Assembly (NCBI GenBank): GCA_011525625.1 | Contig: WYAX01000015.1 | Location: 461,207 to 525,206, forward strand | Reading direction: 5' to 3' | DNA: 64,000 nucleotides | Source: Nitrospira defluvii | GTDB lineage: Bacteria; Nitrospirota; Nitrospiria; Nitrospirales; Nitrospiraceae | Shown here: positions 8,151 to 16,304 of the stretch, one piece after another | How positions within the stretch are numbered: position 1 is the stretch's first letter | Layout: each line of letters begins with the position of its first letter | Program-made: the position numbers and the translations under genes | The notes under the pieces: generated by a model | Databases searched by the model: none | Told to the model about the DNA's origin: nothing | Seen by the model: only the letters and a program-made list of their open reading frames with translations

Positions 8151-9602
8151 ATGCCACAGACCTTACTCATGCCGAAAAAAGCCATGCGCGCCGGTAATCG
8201 CCCTGTGGAGCCATTCATCGAAGAACGTATCGAAGGAGCGGGAGAGACGTTCATGGTCTCATTTCTTGACGGGTACTTGTATTATGCGCCTCGCGCCAAC
8301 GTCAGCATGATTCTTGACGAGTCCGGCGCCGCTACAGTCAGGAAATATTTTCGCCACGATCTCCTGCTGCCCCATGAACAATCGCTGATCGACAGCCTGG
8401 TCGGCCAGGGCGCGCTCCGGATTCCTGAGGAGCAGAACGAGATGCGTTCCAATGTGGAAACGTCCTGGTCCCCAACCAGTGTCACTTTCTCGAACACTCA
8501 AAAGTGCACTCTGCGATGCAAGTACTGTTATGCCGAAGGAGGGCGGTTGGAGGACTTGGATATACCGTTGCCGGTCGCGAAGGCGGCCATCGATTTAATC
8601 ATGAAGCATGCCGTCGTCCGGCAGGCGAATCCGTCCGTCAGCTTTCTAGGGGAAGGCGAAGCCACGGCGAGTTGGAAGGTGTTTCAGAGTATCATCGAAT
8701 ACTTCCAGGCACAGTGTGGACTGCATGGGTTCTCTCCCACTGTATCCCTGAGTACGAATGGCGTGTTTTCCCCGGCAAGGCTGGACTATATCGCAGAGAA
8801 CTGCACCCACCTGACCTTCTCGTTAGACGGCGTGCGCGATGTGCACAACGAGAATCGGGTCTTGCCCAACGGTGGCGGGTCCTTCGATCGCATCGTCACC
8901 ACCATGAAGGGGCTCGACGAGCGTGGAAAGAGTTACAACATCAGATCGACGGTGACGGTCGCAGGGTGTTACGCGCTGACAGAGTTTGTTCAGTTCGTCG
9001 GGGAGAATGTACAGTGTAAAAGTATCCATTTGGAGCCGGTATTTGACGCGACAGGAGTCACGAACCTCGCGGAAGAGATTGAGCGGATCGATGCTCACGC
9101 ATTCGTGAAGAACTTTCGTGAGGCCAGACGTGTCGCCGCGGAGTTTGGGATCGAACTCTACTATTCCGGGGCCGCGTCCAAACATCGGGAAACCTTTTGC
9201 GGGGCCAGTAATGCGAGCACGTTCCTGGTCACCTCACGTGGAATCGTCACATCCTGCAACGAAGTTCTTCAACCTTCTGACCCAAGGGCACCGTTGTTTC
9301 AGTATGGCCAGTGGAATCAGGAGACTCGAGCGTTCGTCGTGGATCGGAATGCGATTGATCGACTTGGAAGACTCAACGTGCATGAAATGCCGAAGTGTCA
9401 GGGATGCATCGCCAAATACAATTGTGCCGGAGATTGCTACGCGAAGAGCGCATCGGTATCGGTGAGCGGCGAGCCGGCAGACGCAGGGTATACAGAACGC
9501 TGCCAGATAACCCGTGAATTGCTGAAGGATAACTTGCTTATCGGACTCATCTCACAATCCGCTGAAGGCGGCATGCTGGGGCAATCCTGCCGCTCTTGTT
9601 GA
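8151..9602 (+). CDS. Radical SAM/SPASM peptide maturase
   Basis: A 483-residue protein. Residues 20-95 look like a small winged-helix domain of the PqqD/RRE type that binds precursor peptides (inference from pattern). The radical SAM cluster motif is C119-x3-C123-x2-C126 followed by Y, with GEGE at 167-170 in the place of the GGEP motif. The C terminus matches the SPASM consensus: C350-x13-G-x4-C369, then C416-x2-C419-x5-C425-x3-C429, and C451. Two extra cysteines (480, 483) end the protein. SPASM enzymes install thioether or C-C crosslinks or epimerise residues in peptides. It lies 14 bp downstream of the cysteine-repeat protein with GAGGA before the ATG. No protease or exporter gene is adjacent. 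Confidence 0.9.
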   Translation: MPQTLLMPKKAMRAGNRPVEPFIEERIEGAGETFMVSFLDGYLYYAPRANVSMILDESGAATVRKYFRHDLLLPHEQSLIDSLVGQGALRIPEEQNEMRSNVETSWSPTSVTFSNTQKCTLRCKYCYAEGGRLEDLDIPLPVAKAAIDLIMKHAVVRQANPSVSFLGEGEATASWKVFQSIIEYFQAQCGLHGFSPTVSLSTNGVFSPARLDYIAENCTHLTFSLDGVRDVHNENRVLPNGGGSFDRIVTTMKGLDERGKSYNIRSTVTVAGCYALTEFVQFVGENVQCKSIHLEPVFDATGVTNLAEEIERIDAHAFVKNFREARRVAAEFGIELYYSGAASKHRETFCGASNASTFLVTSRGIVTSCNEVLQPSDPRAPLFQYGQWNQETRAFVVDRNAIDRLGRLNVHEMPKCQGCIAKYNCAGDCYAKSASVSVSGEPADAGYTERCQITRELLKDNLLIGLISQSAEGGMLGQSCRSC

Positions 9603-9634
9603 AGCCGATAGAGGGGTGAGATGAGGGGCTTTCC

Positions 9635-9796
9635 ATGATTGCCACCTTCGGTATGGAACCGTGGGCCAAGCATGCAAACGATATAGATGGCCTGACATGC
9701 ATAGAATCTGATGTGGTTGGTGCCGATCGCGATGGCACAGGGGCGGTGGCATTCGCGTGGCCCAAGCTCGACGGAGAACTGCGGTCATCGAGGTGA
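9635..9796 (+). CDS. Possible 53-residue peptide downstream of the maturase
   Basis: An ATG at 9635 follows GAGGGG at a fair distance and opens a 53-codon frame ending in TGA at 9794-9796. The product is acidic (DIDG, ESDVVGADRD), with one cysteine and a tryptophan near the N terminus. It begins 32 bp after the maturase stop and overlaps the last 12 bp of the convergent acetyltransferase gene. It could be a third gene of the operon or chance; no family is recognised. Confidence 0.25.
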   Translation: MIATFGMEPWAKHANDIDGLTCIESDVVGADRDGTGAVAFAWPKLDGELRSSR

Positions 9797-10249
9797 CGCA
9801 GCCCTGACCGACTTCATGTCCCGCTCCATCTTCCGGTGCGGAATGCCGGCGTCCATAAAGGGCTCGCCGACCGTGTGGAATCCCGCTCGCTGATAGAAAC
9901 CGATCGCGTGGGTCTGAGCGGACAGGGTGACACGGGGGAGTCCTTGCCTCATCGCCAGATCGAGCAGCGTCTCAAGCAGCGCCCGTCCGATCCCACGCCC
10001 GCGCCAGTCCTTGAGGACTGCCATGCGGCCGATCGTGCCGCTCGGTTGCATGCGTGCCGTGCCGATCGCTTCTCCGCGGTCATTCCACGCCAGCACATGG
10101 GCGCAGGATGAGTCCAGCCCGTCCCACTCCAGTTCTACCGGCACGCCCTGTTCGTGGATGAACACCGTTTCGCGGATCACGCGGATGTCCGCTTTAGCTC
10201 CGTGCCATTCGACGAGGTCCACTCGCCTCTGTGCGCCCTGCTGCGTCAT
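9785..10249 (-). CDS. GNAT family N-acetyltransferase
   Basis: A 154-residue acetyltransferase starting at an ATG at 10249 with CGGAGGA nine bases upstream; the frame opens further to 10312 without a better start. The fold is complete: IRETVFIHEQGVP at the N terminus (typical of ElaA-like and related GNATs), AIGTARM strand, acetyl-CoA loop RGRGIGRAL, and the FYQRAGF motif near the C terminus. It transfers an acetyl group from acetyl-CoA to an amine; the acceptor cannot be told. It converges on the radical SAM operon and appears to be a single-gene unit. Confidence 0.85.
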   Translation of the reverse strand: MTQQGAQRRVDLVEWHGAKADIRVIRETVFIHEQGVPVELEWDGLDSSCAHVLAWNDRGEAIGTARMQPSGTIGRMAVLKDWRGRGIGRALLETLLDLAMRQGLPRVTLSAQTHAIGFYQRAGFHTVGEPFMDAGIPHRKMERDMKSVRAASPR

Positions 10250-10885
10250 GATCCTCCGGCTTGTGTAATCGGTCCGATATCCCTTGCCGACTTCCCCTGT
10301 ACGGCGCACCAAATGTAAATCTCTTTTGGCGGATCGGCAACCCCATGGTAGCGTTCATCGTGAGCGTCTGCCCCTGGTGTGGGGCGGGTGATGAGCCGAG
10401 TGGCTCCGGTGTAGCGATGGGAGGTCCTGTGTGAACACGCAACGTCGAACCTATGATGTCGTGGCCGGCCGGAGGATCAGGGCTGGAATGTGGAATTCCT
10501 GGTGCCGGGTCGGGAGGCAGAAGGAAACTCCGGGCCTGTTCAGTTGGGCATTTTTCCGATCGGTCTGGTCTCTGCTCTGGCAGGTGGCCTGGAGGAGGAC
10601 CGGTCGACACAGCGCCCGACGATGTGCCTGGAAACCCGAGTCGCTCGGCTGTGCCGCCCCTCGCTCGACCGCTGTGTACGGGCGCCTCCGCTGAATCCTC
10701 GTCGCAATCGGTCGGTATCAGACCCTCTCGGGCGACTTGCCCGTCTCTTCCCTTCTGTGTTCCTTCTTCTCGTCAAAAGAACCTATTGACCCGACGATCC
10801 GTTGCGGCGAAGATGCGTCAGGCTGGCACATCGCTTGCTCAGCAAATAATAAAGAGACGGCAGACCGAATCAGAAGAGGCGACCT
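10250..10885. other. Intergenic region, no convincing gene
   Basis: About 635 bp between the divergent acetyltransferase and universal stress protein genes. A GTG at 10431 with GGGAGG upstream opens an 87-codon frame, but it is rich in AGG arginine codons and matches nothing I recognise, so I do not call it. The stretch just before 10886 is A-rich (AATAATAAAGAG) and probably contains the stress-protein promoter; no clear -35/-10 pair was found. Confidence 0.5.
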
Positions 10886-11740
10886 ATGAAAGTGTTGATT
10901 GCAACCGATGGATCGAAGTACGGCAAGTGGGCGACGGAATGGGTGGCACGGATGCCCCTGGCGGACAAACCGGAGGTGACTCTCCTGCATGTGACTGACG
11001 TGGAGGCGTTGCGCGCGCCCTTCATGTTTCAGCCGGTGGTGATCGGGAACGAACCATTCATTCAAGAGGAAATCAAGCGGATTGAAGCACGAGCGAAGAC
11101 GACCATGGCCGAAGCCAAAGCGCAAATGGCCGCCCTCAAGCTGAAGGGAAAACTGGTCTCGGCGCGTGGCGCGGCCGGGCCGACCGTTCTGGACGCGGCC
11201 CCGAAGCGCGACGGACTGGTGGCAATCGGGAGTCGCGGGTTGGATGCGCTCGACCGTCTGATGCTCGGGAGCGTGTCGACGCAGGTGACGTTGCATGCGC
11301 CCTGTTCGGTGCTGATCGTGAAGGAAGAGCCGCGTCCGTTGAGCCGGATTCTGTTCGCCGCAGATGGATCGAAAGCCTCGGAGAAGGCCCTGCGGTTTCT
11401 CCTGACCAAGATTCAGCCGGAGGCTCGGGAAGGGTTGGAACCGATCGATGTGGTGGTGATGCATGCCATGCCGTTCTTGAAATACCCCGAGGTCAAGGAA
11501 GCAGGGGCCCGCTTGGTCGAACAATGTGCAAACAAACTGATCAAGGCCGGGTACGTGGTGGATGAAGTCGTGCAACTCGGCAAACCGGCCGATGAGATTT
11601 TGAAAGTGGCGTCGAAGAAGAAGGTCGACCTGATCGTAACCGGGGCGAAAGGCATGGGTGCCGTGGCCCGGTTTCTGCTCGGGAGTGTCTCAACGAAGGT
11701 GGTTCAACACAGCCACTGCTCGGTGCTGGTGGTCCGTTAA
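10886..11740 (+). CDS. Tandem universal stress protein (two UspA domains)
   Basis: A 284-residue protein made of two UspA domains, about residues 1-147 and 152-284. Each ends in the ATP-binding pattern G-x2-G-x9-G-S: GSRGLDALDRLMLGS in the first and GAKGMGAVARFLLGS in the second. Each opens with an acidic loop (ATDGSK, AADGSK). Such proteins bind ATP and help survival under energy or oxidative stress; they are cytosolic. It stands alone, followed by the RND efflux genes after about 180 bp. Confidence 0.92.
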   Translation: MKVLIATDGSKYGKWATEWVARMPLADKPEVTLLHVTDVEALRAPFMFQPVVIGNEPFIQEEIKRIEARAKTTMAEAKAQMAALKLKGKLVSARGAAGPTVLDAAPKRDGLVAIGSRGLDALDRLMLGSVSTQVTLHAPCSVLIVKEEPRPLSRILFAADGSKASEKALRFLLTKIQPEAREGLEPIDVVVMHAMPFLKYPEVKEAGARLVEQCANKLIKAGYVVDEVVQLGKPADEILKVASKKKVDLIVTGAKGMGAVARFLLGSVSTKVVQHSHCSVLVVR

Positions 11741-11922
11741 CCCGCGCCGTCTCCTCGGTGACGAGATCCTGGGCTGTGGCATTTCACCCCGATCCCCATT
11801 CCGGTAGCGTAGCAAAACGCTGCGATGGGCCTGCCGTTCCTGCCGAAATCTCCATTCGCCCCGCGGCATGTTCCCTGCTGGCTATCAGAGCAGCAGGGGT
11901 ACGTAACACAGATCATCGACGC

Positions 11923-13161
11923 ATGGCCTCTCGAATGACGGACTCAAGGTGCGCGTGTTTGCCGCAGCAGCGGCGAGCTGGTGTCCCGTGCCGACTGGTC
12001 GGTCCCTGCCTGCTGCTCGCCGCTCTTCTGACGGCGGTTGCCGGGTGCGATCGGGATCCGGTGGCGCCGCCGTCTCCCGATAGGCCCGCAGACCGGGCGG
12101 CCAATGGAGTGGTGCATTTGACGGAGGCGGAAGTCGCCCGGGCCGGCATCGAGGTCATGACGGTGAAGAAGGAGCCGTTTATCCTGCGCCGTGAGTTTCC
12201 GGCGACCATCCATGCCAACGAAAATGAACTGGCGGAAGTGACGACGTTGATCCGCGGCCGGGTGGTCGAGGTGCTGGTCGACGTGGGGAAAGATGTCAAA
12301 AAGGGCGAACGGCTGGCCCTGCTCGACAGTGCGGACTTAGGCATGGCGGAGGGTCTCTATCTCAAGACTGCGGCGCGACAGCACGAAGCGCAGTTGGCCT
12401 ATGAACGGGCGGCGAATCTGCATGAGCATCGAGCGATCAGTCTGGCCGAACTGCAACGCCGGGAGGCGGAGATGAAAACCGCACAGGCGGACGCGCGTGA
12501 AGCCGTGCATCGCTTGAAGCTGCTGGGTGTGCCCGACCAGGAACGTCAACGGCTCGAACGGGAGCAAACGATCCGATCCGACGTCGCGATCCGGGCCCCC
12601 TTCGCGGGGCGTGTGATTCTGCGTAACATCACGCGGGGTGAAGTGGTGGAAACCTCGCGGCACTGTTTCACCATCGCCGACCTGTCCGACGTGTGGGTGG
12701 TGGCCAGCGTCCCGGAAAAGGATGTGCGCTTCATTCATCCGAACGCGACGGTGCATGTGGTGGTGGCGGCCTATCCCCACGGGTTGTTTCCCGGGCGCAT
12801 GACCTACATCAGCGACGTCCTGGATCAGGCGACCAGAACCATGCGGATCCGTGTGACCGTCCCCAACCCGGACCGGGCGTTGAAACCGGAGATGTTCGCC
12901 ATGGTGCGGGTCGATGCCTCGCCGCAACCGGACGTGTTGGCCGTGCCCCTGGCCGCCGTGCAACAGGAGGGAGGGGGCACGGTGGTGTTCGTGCGGCAGC
13001 CAGGACAGCGTTTTGAGCTCAGGCGGGTGCGTCTGGGCGAGGAGCAGGACGGCAAGGTGATCGTCCTGGACGGGCTGCGCGACGGGGAGGAGGTGGCCGT
13101 CAAGGGAGCCTTCGCCATCAAGTCTGAACTCGACATCCACAAGATCGAGCCCACCCAATGA
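11923..13161 (+). CDS. RND efflux periplasmic adaptor, lipoprotein (membrane fusion protein)
   Basis: A 412-residue adaptor of the CusB/CzcB type. I start at the ATG at 11923 because the N terminus then gives a basic region, hydrophobic LLLAALLTAV and a lipobox-like A-V-A-G-C; another ATG lies at 11935. The protein then shows the barrel-sandwich hybrid (TTLIRGRVVEVLVDVGKDVKKGE), a helical hairpin (about residues 140-205), the returning lipoyl half (IRAPFAGRVILRN) and a beta-barrel domain (VWVVASVPEKDV). It links an inner-membrane pump to an outer-membrane channel. Its stop overlaps the start of the pump gene. No outer-membrane factor gene is adjacent, so a TolC-like partner must come from elsewhere. 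Confidence 0.9.
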   Translation: MASRMTDSRCACLPQQRRAGVPCRLVGPCLLLAALLTAVAGCDRDPVAPPSPDRPADRAANGVVHLTEAEVARAGIEVMTVKKEPFILRREFPATIHANENELAEVTTLIRGRVVEVLVDVGKDVKKGERLALLDSADLGMAEGLYLKTAARQHEAQLAYERAANLHEHRAISLAELQRREAEMKTAQADAREAVHRLKLLGVPDQERQRLEREQTIRSDVAIRAPFAGRVILRNITRGEVVETSRHCFTIADLSDVWVVASVPEKDVRFIHPNATVHVVVAAYPHGLFPGRMTYISDVLDQATRTMRIRVTVPNPDRALKPEMFAMVRVDASPQPDVLAVPLAAVQQEGGGTVVFVRQPGQRFELRRVRLGEEQDGKVIVLDGLRDGEEVAVKGAFAIKSELDIHKIEPTQ

Positions 13162-16100
13162 TCGCAGCCTTGCTGGAATTCTCCCTGCGCCAACGGATTC
13201 TGATCCTCGGCCTGGCCTGCTTGTGCGCAGTGGCCGGTCTGTTCGCCTTCCAGTCGATTCCGATCGATGCCTATCCCGACGTGACCAATGTGCAGGTGCA
13301 GGTGTTAACGGAAGCTCCTGGCTTGTCTCCGGTCGAAGTGGAGCGGTTCGTGACCTACCCGATCGAATGGCAGATGAGCGGGTTGCCCGGTTTGAGGGAA
13401 ATCCGCTCGATCTCCAAGTTCGCGTTGTCCCAACTGACGGTGGTGTTCGACGACGACGTGGATGTGTATTTCGCCCGCCAACTGGTGTTGGAACGGGTCA
13501 TGGCCGTCCGGGAGCGGCTCCCTGCAGGCCTCGAGCCGGTGCTGGCGCCGGTGACGACCGGGCTCGGGGAGATTTATCAGTACTATCTCGACGGCGCTGA
13601 ACCGGTGGCGGCCGACTCCGCGTTGCGGGCCACCACGTTGACCGATCAGCGAACGGTGCAGGATTGGGTGCTGCGCCCGTTGTTGAAGACGGTGCCGGGT
13701 GTGATCGATGTGAACGGGCTGGGTGGGTTCGTGAAGCAGTTCCAGGTGCTGGTTGAGCCCGACAAGTTGAGAAAGTACGGGCTGACGCTGCGGGACATCT
13801 TCGAGGCCGTTGAAAAGAATAATGCCAACGCCGGGGGGAACGTGCTGGAGCGGCACGCCGAACGAGCCATCGTCCGTGGGTTGGGGCTGATCAAGAGCCT
13901 GCCGGATATCGAACGCATCGTCGTGAAGGAAGCCGACGGGGTGCCGGTGTTTGTCCGCGATGTGGCCGAGGTCCGTATCGGTCATGCGGTGCGACACGGA
14001 GCCGCCTTGTTGAACGGGGAGCGTGAAGTGGTGGCCGGTACGGTGCTCATGCTGCGCGGGGGCAATGCGCGGGAAGTGGTGCAGGCGGTGAAGCAGCGCG
14101 TCGAGGCCGTGCACCGGGATGGGGTGTTGCCGGACGGGCTCAGGATCGTCCCCTTCTACGACCGGATCGAACTCGTCAGCGCGGCGATTCACACGGTGCG
14201 CGATGCGTTGATCGAAGGGGTCGTTCTGGTCACGCTGGTATTTTTTCTGTTTCTCGGACATATCCGAAGCGCGGTCGTGGTGACGGTGTCGTTGTTCGTG
14301 ACGCCGTTGATTACGTTTCTGATCATGCAGCGGGCGGGCCTTTCCGCCAACCTCATGACGTTGGGCGGGTTGGCCATCGGCATCGGTGAAATTGCCGACG
14401 GCTCGCTGGTGGTGGTCGAGAATATTTATCGGCATTTGTCCGAGAATCGGCTGCAGCAGCGTGCCCGGTTGGAAGTCATTTTCCGGGCGACGAGCGAGGT
14501 GGGGCGGCCGATTCTCTTCGGTATCTTGATCATCAGCGTCGTGTTTCTTCCGTTGATGACCCTGCACGGCCTGGAAGGGAAGATGTTTGCCCCTCTGGCC
14601 TATACGTTGGTGATTTCGCTGTTGGCCTCGGTGATCGTCACGTTGACGTTATCTCCGGTGCTGGCCTCGCTCATCTTGCGCGGCGATCACCCGGAGGAGA
14701 CCCGCTTGACCCTGTGGATGAAAGACCGGTACCGGCCGGTGCTGCGCTGGACACTGGACCACCGCGCGCCGGTCCTGTTGGGGGCGACCGCCGCGGTGCT
14801 GGCCAGCCTGATGCTCCTGCCGTTTGTGGGCCGGGAATTTATTCCGATCCTGGAGGAGGGGGCGCTGACCCCGCAGATTGTCCGCTTGCCGAGTGTCTCG
14901 CTGGAGGAGTCGATCGCCATCGAGAAGCAGACGCAGAAGGTCATGCTGGAATTGCCGGAAGTGCGCATGTCGGTCAGCAAGATCGGGAGACCGGATATCG
15001 CCGTCGGCCCGGAGGAACCGAATGAGAGCGATCCGATCGTCACGCTGCGTCCCCGTGACACCTGGACCACCGCGCAGACCCAGGCCGGTCTGGTCGACGC
15101 GATCCGGCGGCGCCTGGCGGACATTCCCGGCATCTCGGTGTTGATGAGTCAGCCGATTCAGGAGCGGGTGGATGAATTGATTTCCGGCATCCGGACCGAA
15201 TGCGCGATCAAACTGTTCGGTGACGATCTGGATCTGCTGTATCAGCATGCGGAAAGCATTGCAGACCTGATGCGCACCATCGACGGGGTGAAGGACGTCA
15301 AGGTCGAGCAGGTCGCCGGCCAGCCCTACCTCACCATCGACATCGACCGCCAGAAGATTGCCCGGTATGGCATCAATGTGTCGGATGTGCAGGACATCAT
15401 CACCACGGCAGTGGGCGGCAAGCCTGCCACGCAGGTGTACGAGGGAGAGCGCCGGTTTCAGTTGATTCTCCGATTCCCGGAGTCGTACCGCAACAGCGTG
15501 GGGGCGATCGGCAATATCCGGGTGCGGTCGGCGTCAGGTGCACCGATCCCGCTGAGCGAACTGGCGTCGATCGACATGCGGGAAGGGCCGGCGCGCATCA
15601 GTCGGGAGCAGGCGAAGCGGCGGATCTACATCGGGTTCAACGTCGTGGGGCGAGACATCGGAAGCGTCGTCGATGAAGGGCGGAAGAAGCTGGCGGACGG
15701 CATTCGATTGCCGCAGGGCTACACGGTGACCTGGGGCGGCGCGTTCGAGAATATGGAACGCGCCAACGCGCGGTTGATGCTGGTGGTACCGATCACGCTC
15801 GGATTGGTGTTTTTTCTGCTGTTCTGGGCCTTTCATTCGCTGCGGTATGCCGCCTTGATCATTCTCAACCTGCCGTTCGCGTTGATCGGAGGCGTCGTCT
15901 CCCTGTGGATGAGCGGGCAGTACTTGAGCGTTCCCGCATCGATCGGCTTCATCGAACTGTTCGGCCTGGCCGTCGGCAACGGCATCGTCCTTGTGTCGTA
16001 TATCAATCAGCTGCGGAACGAAGGCCAACCGACGGAGGCGGCGATCGTGACCGGCTGTGTGTTGCGGCTTCGTCCCGTCGTGATGACCATGATGACGACG

Positions 16101-16286
16101 TTGCTGGGACTCCTGCCGCTGGTGTTGGCGAAGGGAATCGGCGCGGAGGTGCAACGGCCGTTGGCCACGGTGGTCGTCGGGGGCCTGTTTACGTCGACGG
16201 CCCTCACCCTTCTGGTGTTACCGGCGTTGTATCGAACGTTTGCTGAGCGGGAGAGTGCACAAGCGCATGCCCCGGAGTGGGTGTGA
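13158..16286 (+). CDS. RND efflux pump, heavy-metal type (CusA/CzcA family)
   Basis: A 1042-residue, twelve-helix proton-driven exporter; the length matches the HME-RND family. The N terminus has the family pattern FQSIPIDAYPDVTNVQVQV. In helix 4 the proton-relay site appears as IADGSLVVVEN, with D414 and E421; the extra aspartate of cobalt/zinc/cadmium CzcA six residues earlier is replaced by glycine, so the substrate is not settled between mono- and divalent metals. The periplasmic loops include the family segment after VGREFIPILEEG. The ATG overlaps the adaptor stop by four bases. An Mg-type P-ATPase follows 18 bp downstream and may share the transcript. Confidence 0.92.
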   Translation: MIAALLEFSLRQRILILGLACLCAVAGLFAFQSIPIDAYPDVTNVQVQVLTEAPGLSPVEVERFVTYPIEWQMSGLPGLREIRSISKFALSQLTVVFDDDVDVYFARQLVLERVMAVRERLPAGLEPVLAPVTTGLGEIYQYYLDGAEPVAADSALRATTLTDQRTVQDWVLRPLLKTVPGVIDVNGLGGFVKQFQVLVEPDKLRKYGLTLRDIFEAVEKNNANAGGNVLERHAERAIVRGLGLIKSLPDIERIVVKEADGVPVFVRDVAEVRIGHAVRHGAALLNGEREVVAGTVLMLRGGNAREVVQAVKQRVEAVHRDGVLPDGLRIVPFYDRIELVSAAIHTVRDALIEGVVLVTLVFFLFLGHIRSAVVVTVSLFVTPLITFLIMQRAGLSANLMTLGGLAIGIGEIADGSLVVVENIYRHLSENRLQQRARLEVIFRATSEVGRPILFGILIISVVFLPLMTLHGLEGKMFAPLAYTLVISLLASVIVTLTLSPVLASLILRGDHPEETRLTLWMKDRYRPVLRWTLDHRAPVLLGATAAVLASLMLLPFVGREFIPILEEGALTPQIVRLPSVSLEESIAIEKQTQKVMLELPEVRMSVSKIGRPDIAVGPEEPNESDPIVTLRPRDTWTTAQTQAGLVDAIRRRLADIPGISVLMSQPIQERVDELISGIRTECAIKLFGDDLDLLYQHAESIADLMRTIDGVKDVKVEQVAGQPYLTIDIDRQKIARYGINVSDVQDIITTAVGGKPATQVYEGERRFQLILRFPESYRNSVGAIGNIRVRSASGAPIPLSELASIDMREGPARISREQAKRRIYIGFNVVGRDIGSVVDEGRKKLADGIRLPQGYTVTWGGAFENMERANARLMLVVPITLGLVFFLLFWAFHSLRYAALIILNLPFALIGGVVSLWMSGQYLSVPASIGFIELFGLAVGNGIVLVSYINQLRNEGQPTEAAIVTGCVLRLRPVVMTMMTTLLGLLPLVLAKGIGAEVQRPLATVVVGGLFTSTALTLLVLPALYRTFAERESAQAHAPEWV

Positions 16287-16304
16287 CGGTACGGGGCTGG
16301 TGCC

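Noticed and set aside
10431..10694. 87-codon ORF from a GTG with GGGAGG upstream
   Set aside because: Many AGG codons and no recognisable sequence; more likely chance in a long gap.
13305..14567. 420-codon minus-strand ORF
   Set aside because: Opposite the RND pump; long shadow frame without domains.
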